Below, piece after piece: positions 59,284 through 64,000 of a stretch of 64,000 nucleotides of DNA (positions are counted from its first letter, which is position 1; each line of letters opens with the position of its first letter). The stretch is from assembly GCF_030052815.1 (NCBI RefSeq), contig NW_026614697.1, positions 1 through 64,000 on the forward strand. The letters are read 5' to 3'. This stretch comes from Hevea brasiliensis. Its lineage: Eukaryota > Streptophyta > Magnoliopsida > Malpighiales > Euphorbiaceae. A program made the position numbers and the translations under genes. A model generated the notes under the pieces. The model worked only from the letters and a program-made list of their open reading frames with translations, had not been told where the DNA came from and ran no database searches.

Positions 59284-61398
59284 TCAATTTGAGGCAGTAA
59301 TGGATCGAATTGCCAACTTCTGGCAAAGATTTTCATGTCTTGATTTGGACACGGCCTTTGTAAGTAAATCTGCTATTTGATCTCGAGAGGAAATATACTT
59401 AACTTGTAGCTCTTTGTTGGTGACTTTATCACGGACAAAATGAAAATCGATCTCGATATGTTTTGTGCGGCCATGAAATATTGGATTGGCAGTAAGGTAT
59501 GTCGCACCTATATTGTCACACCATAGTGTTGGTGTGGCGGTTGGAGGATGGCCGATTTCTTTTAGCACGGATTGAATCCATGTTAGTTCAGTGGTTGCAA
59601 AGCCAATCGCTCTATACTCTGCTTCAGTTGATGAGCGAGCCACAGTTCGTTGTTTCTTTGTGCTCCAAGATACAAGATTTGTGCCAAAATATATTGCAAA
59701 TCCTGAAGTAGATTTACGATCATCCAAGCTACTGGCCCAATCAGCGTCACTATAGACATTTAGATGATTGTGATTGGACTTTGTTATTTGAAGTCCAAAA
59801 TTCTGAGTGCATCGAAGGTAGCGTAGTATCCTTTTTACGGCAACCCAATGAGAGTCGAGAGGAGCATGTAAAAATTGGGACACCTTATGTACAGCATAAG
59901 AGATATCTGGACGAGTAAGTGATAAGTATTGGAGCATACCAACAATGCTCCTGTAAGCTTGTGGATCTTTGCATTGTTCTCCCGAATGTAGACTAAGTTT
60001 GACAGTGGGACATGCAGGTGTAGAAATAGCATTGCAACCATCCATGTTCGCTTTTAGTAGTAAGTCTGATATATATTTAGATTGGGTCAAGAGTAGGCCA
60101 TTTTTTATCTTAATGACTTCAATGCCAAGGAAGTAGTCTATGTCTCCAAGCTCCTTGACCATGAAATGCTCACGAAGAGAGAGAATGAGATGTTGCAAGA
60201 AGTGAATGTCATTCCCTGTAAGTAGTATATCATCAACGTAGACTAAGCAAAATGCTTGGTGTTGGTCTTGCTTGTAATAGAAAAGGGAGCTATCGGCATT
60301 GGAAGCATTGAACCCAAGATGAAGAAGTGCAGATGCTAGTTTCTTAAACCACTGTCTAGGTGCCTGTTTGAGGCCATATAATGACCTGTTGAGCTTACAT
60401 ACATGTCTTGGTTTATCCTTGTCGATAAAGCCAGGTGGTTGCTCCATAAACACAACGTCTTCAAGATCTCCATGGAGGAAGGCGTTAGAGATGTCAAGCT
60501 GCTTAATAGGCCAATTGTTTGTCACAGCAAGAGATAAGATAAGGCGAATGGTGACAGGCTTAATGACCGGAGAGAAGGTTTCAAGATAATCGATGCCAGG
60601 GCGTTGGTGGAAGCCCTTGGCAACTAGTCTTGCCTTGTGGCGTTCAACAGTTCCATCTGGATGGTGTTTTACACGAAACACCCATTTGCAACCAACGACA
60701 TTTTGGGCATCGGTTCTGGGAACAAGTGTCCATGTATTGGTGTGCAATAATGCATTGACTTCATCTTGCATGGCTTGACGCCATTGATCATGAAGGACAG
60801 CTTTCGAAAAACATGTTGGGACAGTGCTGGCTTCATTGACAGTAGAGAATACTTTTGGTTTCAAGTGCCCAGTTTGTGATCGGGTAGTCATGGGGTGAGT
60901 CTTTTGGGGTTGAGAAGGAGTGGCAGAGGAGGTTTCTATGGTATGTATTGGGTGGGTTGGATGGTTGGTGGTGAGGTCAACGATAAGGGATAGACCATCT
61001 GAATTTGTTATGGGCATTGTGGAAGAAGGACTCCTAGTTATGAGTGTTGGAGAGGATTGGGATTGTGGTATTGGGTTGGTGTTAGGATTGGGTTGAGCAT
61101 TGATAGGAGTTTGTGGCTGGGTGAGTGGTGGTTGTTGATTTTTGCTTGGTGTAAATTGGTGTTGCGTTGTCAAGTGGTGGGATGGTGAAGGACTAACGTG
61201 GTGAGTAGATGAAGTTGGGATAAGGCTAGGTGGAGGGCCTAAAATGCTGGGTTGGGTACGTGGAGGTTGCATGAGTTTGTGATGGTGGGCATCACATGGT
61301 GGAAGTGGAATTAACTTATGCATGTCATGCGGAGACTTTGGAACGTGATTGATCAAGTTGCACAGAGTATGGAAACACCTGTTCAAAGAAAAGCACAT
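59284..61398 (-). CDS. Element F: reverse transcriptase and RNase H
   Basis: A single open frame of 704 residues covers the C-terminal half of the copia polyprotein; its Met is not a natural start because upstream integrase is in another frame. A Ser/Pro/Thr-rich linker (about residues 30-170) leads to RT with [60 protein letters not shown] and the active site YVDDILLTGND (about residue 390), then RNase H with DADWASSLDDRKSTSG and the C-terminal KHIEIDFHFVRDKV. All RT/RNase H signature blocks look intact, unlike in A, B and C. Confidence 0.92.
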   Translation of the reverse strand: MCFSLNRCFHTLCNLINHVPKSPHDMHKLIPLPPCDAHHHKLMQPPRTQPSILGPPPSLIPTSSTHHVSPSPSHHLTTQHQFTPSKNQQPPLTQPQTPINAQPNPNTNPIPQSQSSPTLITRSPSSTMPITNSDGLSLIVDLTTNHPTHPIHTIETSSATPSQPQKTHPMTTRSQTGHLKPKVFSTVNEASTVPTCFSKAVLHDQWRQAMQDEVNALLHTNTWTLVPRTDAQNVVGCKWVFRVKHHPDGTVERHKARLVAKGFHQRPGIDYLETFSPVIKPVTIRLILSLAVTNNWPIKQLDISNAFLHGDLEDVVFMEQPPGFIDKDKPRHVCKLNRSLYGLKQAPRQWFKKLASALLHLGFNASNADSSLFYYKQDQHQAFCLVYVDDILLTGNDIHFLQHLILSLREHFMVKELGDIDYFLGIEVIKIKNGLLLTQSKYISDLLLKANMDGCNAISTPACPTVKLSLHSGEQCKDPQAYRSIVGMLQYLSLTRPDISYAVHKVSQFLHAPLDSHWVAVKRILRYLRCTQNFGLQITKSNHNHLNVYSDADWASSLDDRKSTSGFAIYFGTNLVSWSTKKQRTVARSSTEAEYRAIGFATTELTWIQSVLKEIGHPPTATPTLWCDNIGATYLTANPIFHGRTKHIEIDFHFVRDKVTNKELQVKYISSRDQIADLLTKAVSKSRHENLCQKLAIRSITASN

Positions 61399-62483
61399 GT
61401 CGTGAGATGTAAATTCTTTCAGATTTTGGATCTAAACAATAGTAACCTTTATGCAATTTACTATATCCCAAAAAAACACAATTAGTAGATCGAGGATCTA
61501 ATTTATGTTTTACATAAGGCTTAAGCCAAGGATAGCACAGAGACCCAAAAACTCGAAATTCACAATAATTTGGTTTGATATGGAACAAAAGCTCGTATGG
61601 AGTAGATGGTCTTTGTGTGAATAGACGGAAGACGATTAATGACATAAACAAATTGTATCAAAAGCATAATTCCGAATTTTAAGGGAACAGACGCATGATA
61701 CAAAAGAGCTCGTCCAGTTTCAACAATATGTCGATGCTTTCGTTCAGCACAGCCATTTTGTTCGGGTGTGTGAGGACAGGAAACACGTTGTGAAATACCA
61801 TTGTCAATTAAATATTTTTTGAGAGCTTGGTATTCACCACCCCAATCTGCTTGAAAGTTTTTAATGGGTAACTCAAAGTATTTCTCAACGATGGTTCGGA
61901 ATTTAATAAAAGTATTCATCACATCCGATTTGCGCCGCAAAAAATAAATCCAACTATATTTAGTGAAATGATCAAAGAACAAAACATAATAACGATAACC
62001 ATCAATGGTGGGTATGGGAGATGGACCCCACACATCAGAACATATTAATTCCAACGGTTTACTGACCCTAGAAACAGACTCTGAAAATGGCAATTTGTGC
62101 ATTTTGCTAATGTTGCACGCATTGCAGGGAACACTAGGTGAGAATTGACCATTAAAGGACAAGTTATGATGACTCAATAGACTACGAACAGTACGATCAT
62201 TGGCGTGACCGAGACGAGCATGCCAAGTGAGGTATTCAACATTGTGAGACTGTGGGAAACTGTTTGTGGAAGGACTGAGCGGCATGGTGTAGAGGCCATT
62301 TTCACTCCGGCCTTGGTAGAGGATCTGTTTCGTGCGGATATCCTTCACAATAAAAGAATCAGGATAAAATTCAATAAACACATTATTCTGGTTAGTGAAG
62401 GCATGAACAGATAAGAGATTTCTATGAACAGAAGGAGAATATAAAATTTTATCAAGGTGGAAAGAAACATTATTAGAGAGCAT
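61325..62483 (-). pseudogene. Element F: protease end and integrase, frameshifted
   Basis: Minus-strand frames 62483-61560 and 61651-61325 encode the pre-integrase domain (WHARLGHANDRTV, CNACNISKMHKLPF) and integrase core (ELICSDVWGPSPIPTIDGYR, FFDHFTKYSWIYFL, ADWGGEYQAL, HTPEQNGCAERKHRHIVETG). The usual D-D-E aspartates and glutamate are visible, though the second sits in ADWGGEY where the family commonly has D.GGE. The frame breaks near 61650 and 61570, and again before the RT frame near 61390. Confidence 0.9.
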
Positions 62484-62517
62484 AGTAGAGGAACTCAGAT
62501 GGGTAATTGGAATGGTC

Positions 62518-63561
62518 TTACCATTCGATCAAGACTTCATTTGTTCCTTGATAGGGTGAAGAACGAGTGCTGTTCCCACGATCTGCAGATAAATGATAGT
62601 TGGCTCCAGAGTCTACCGTCCATGACTGCACAGGCTGAGTTTGTGTGGAGGCAAAATTTGAGGCTGGTTTGGCGTAATTGAATGATGGAGGTGGATTAGA
62701 AGGTTGAGGTGAGGGAGATTGACAGGCGATATGCCCGTGACCTTGACAATTATGACAAATTGTGTTGGGATTAACCTGAATGTAGGTGGTGTTCAAAGAA
62801 GGAGAAGAGCGAGCACTTCTTCCACGACTACGGATTGATTTGTGGCCACGAGATCTAAAAGTTTTCTCTATAAGCTGTGCTGTTAGTTCAATAGAGTTGT
62901 CAACTGCTTGATTTTCAATTTGTAATTGAGCTTCCTCACTAAGTAACAAGGCATATAAGTCATCATAGGTAATTGGGTTGTTACGTGCTTCAATAGCCCT
63001 TGTGAAAGGTCTGTAATCAACACCGAGACCTTTTAAAATATCACTGATAAAAGCATCATCCGGAATAGAACATTAGAGTGCCGCCAATTGGTCTCTAATT
63101 GATTTGGCACGCTGCGTGTATACATCAACATAATCTCTTCCTTTGCGAAGGTGTTTGATTTGTTTCCGTAACTGCTGGATTTGTGTCCGAGATCCAGAGG
63201 AGAAAATCGTTGCTAATTTTTGCCAGGCCTCCTTTGCAGTTTGGAGACCAATGATTTGAGGTAGTAGAGTTTCTGAAATTGAGCAGAATAACCAGCTTAG
63301 CACTAGCTGGTCTTGACGATACCAAGAGATATATTCAGGATTAGGAGTATTATCCGTAAGAGTTTGAGGCGGTGAAGCAGCGTGTGGAGCTATGTGGTCA
63401 GCAAGATTGTACCCATTTAACAAAGGCATGATTTGGGCTTGCCATAAAAGATAATTGCTGGAGGTTAATTTCACAGAAAGATATTGGGTGGCATTGGGTA
63501 ACGAGGGAGAAGAAAGAGAAGAGAAACTTGTGTTGGGAACAATGACTTGTTGCTGGTTCAT
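62518..63561 (-). pseudogene. Element F: gag and protease start, one in-frame stop
   Basis: It starts MNQQQVIVPNTSFSSL at 63561 with the copia gag segment NYLLWQAQIMPLLNGYNLAD and LSWLFCSISETLLPQIIGLQ. A TAA at 63073-63075 interrupts a frame that then continues without a shift through LLSEEAQLQIENQAV, the zinc knuckle CHNCQGHGHIACQ and the protease start WTVDSGANYHLSAD. After GTNEVLIEW a probable 2-base loss near 62520 shifts the frame. One stop and one indel are all that disrupt this half. Confidence 0.9.
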
Positions 63562-63593
63562 TTTCGTTGAGAGCTGTGAGGCTTAGTTTTCAA

Positions 63594-63605
63594 GCTCTGA
63601 TACCA
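63594..63605 (-). other. Primer binding site of F
   Basis: On the minus strand TGGTATCAGAGC directly follows the 5' LTR; complementary to initiator methionine tRNA. Confidence 0.9.
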
Positions 63606-63830
63606 TGTAAATGTAGACACCACAGTTTGTGTAAAACAGAGCTTGATGATTCTCTGTTGATCAATGCATTTATATATACATGAGTACATGGTTGTTATAA
63701 AGTTCTTATCTAGTAGTTACAAAGAGATAACAATGAATTTCAAGTAGATGAGTATCTGGTATACATGGGATAATGATTGTAGGTAGATAAGTATCCGGTA
63801 TACATGGGATAATGTTATTATCCTTCATCA
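63606..63830 (-). repeat. 5' LTR of F
   Basis: A 225-bp LTR, one base different from 59052-59276. Its transcription direction is leftward, away from TPS2. Confidence 0.95.
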
Positions 63831-63852
63831 TTGTCTTCAAATTCTCTAAGAA

Positions 63853-64000
63853 ATGGCAGCGCAAGTAGAGCATTTGGCAAGCAACATGGAGCAAGAGATT
63901 TCTCGTCCATTGGCTTACTTCCCCCCTACCGTGTGGGGCTGTGACTTTGCTTCACTTCCTCTGTTTAACTCCGTAAGCCAACATTCAAACTTTTCTTTTT
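63853..64000 (+). CDS. Terpene synthase TPS2, first exon only (gene runs out of the window)
   Basis: Exon 1 is 63853-63972 (40 codons), followed by a GT splice donor and the start of intron 1. It is nearly identical to TPS1 exon 1, with Pro instead of Ala in the FPPTVWG segment, which brings it closer to the usual terpene synthase consensus. The start codon, its context AAGAAATGG and the splice donor are intact. Element F lies 17 bp upstream of the start codon and separates it from the TATA box at 59002. The catalytic part lies beyond 64000, so function cannot be judged. Confidence 0.85.
   Translation, partial: MAAQVEHLASNMEQEISRPLAYFPPTVWGCDFASLPLFNSVSQHSNFSF

Larger units (their letters stand above)
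59052..63830 (-). mobile_element. Young copia-type LTR retrotransposon F (Ale/Retrofit-like)
   Basis: A 4779-bp element on the minus strand with 225-bp LTRs at 59052-59276 and 63606-63830 that differ at a single base (59203 against 63757). Perfect 5-bp target duplications TTGTC flank it (59047-59051 and 63831-63835). PBS, gag, integrase and RT/RNase H follow in copia order. The LTR identity means insertion well after the segmental duplication. Gag has a stop, and several frameshifts lie between gag and RT, so this copy is not autonomous as written. Element A is an older relative. Confidence 0.96.
52536..64000. repeat. Segmental duplication, right copy
   Basis: Counterpart of 1-6396, in the same orientation, continuing to the window end. 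Copy-specific changes: insertion of a 543-bp DNA element with its 9-bp target copy, insertion of F, a shorter AT microsatellite (57248-57287), and several small deletions. Outside these insertions the stretch 52634-59001 holds only AT-rich intergenic DNA and the GC-richer island at 55469-55730. Confidence 0.93.

Overview
The window is nuclear DNA of a flowering plant: AT-rich, with spliced genes, nested LTR retrotransposons, a tRNA-derived SINE and class II elements. A TPS-a terpene synthase gene and the style of the repeats would fit a eudicot such as a Euphorbiaceae (cassava or rubber-tree relatives), but the species is a guess. No prokaryotic features, CRISPR array, rRNA or stand-alone tRNA gene were seen.

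Layout. (1) 1-6396 is the left copy of a tandem segmental duplication whose right copy is 52536-64000. Each copy carries the upstream flank and start of a terpene synthase gene. Only the left gene is complete here: TPS1, 6249-8584, six exons, 551 residues. (2) 8585-16275 is AT-rich intergenic DNA with one clear SINE (13685-13875), a probable older repeat (about 14085-15140) and fragments of an older duplication. (3) 16276-24756 is a small tandem array of a unit of about 375 bp, interrupted by a solo LTR (D, minus strand) that contains a second solo LTR of the same family in the opposite direction (E). (4) 24757-52633 is a four-part retrotransposon nest. Copia element A (minus) is split in its reverse transcriptase by a full-length Tekay/Del-type chromovirus B (plus). 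B's 5' LTR is split by full-length copia element C (plus). A's 5' LTR is split by a solo LTR of the C family (G, minus). (5) 52634-59051 repeats the left flank, with a 543-bp inverted-repeat DNA element (53602-54144) and several small deletions. (6) 59052-63830 is a young copia element F (minus), inserted between the TATA box and start codon of the second terpene synthase, TPS2, whose first exon is at 63853-63972. The rest of TPS2 lies outside the window.

How it fits together. The window shows one terpene synthase locus duplicated in tandem (start codons now 57.6 kb apart) and then inflated by retrotransposons. The A insertion is present at the equivalent site in both duplicates, so it came before the duplication. 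F and the 543-bp element are present in only one copy. TPS1 has an open, splice-consistent reading frame with the DDxxD motif, but it has unusual residues at several active-site positions and lacks the last canonical intron. TPS2 has probably lost or altered expression because of F. All retrotransposon polyproteins seen carry stops or frameshifts, even the very young F. The most notable observations are the promoter-splitting F insertion, the odd TPS1 active site, and short motifs and hairpins shared between LTRs of unrelated families.
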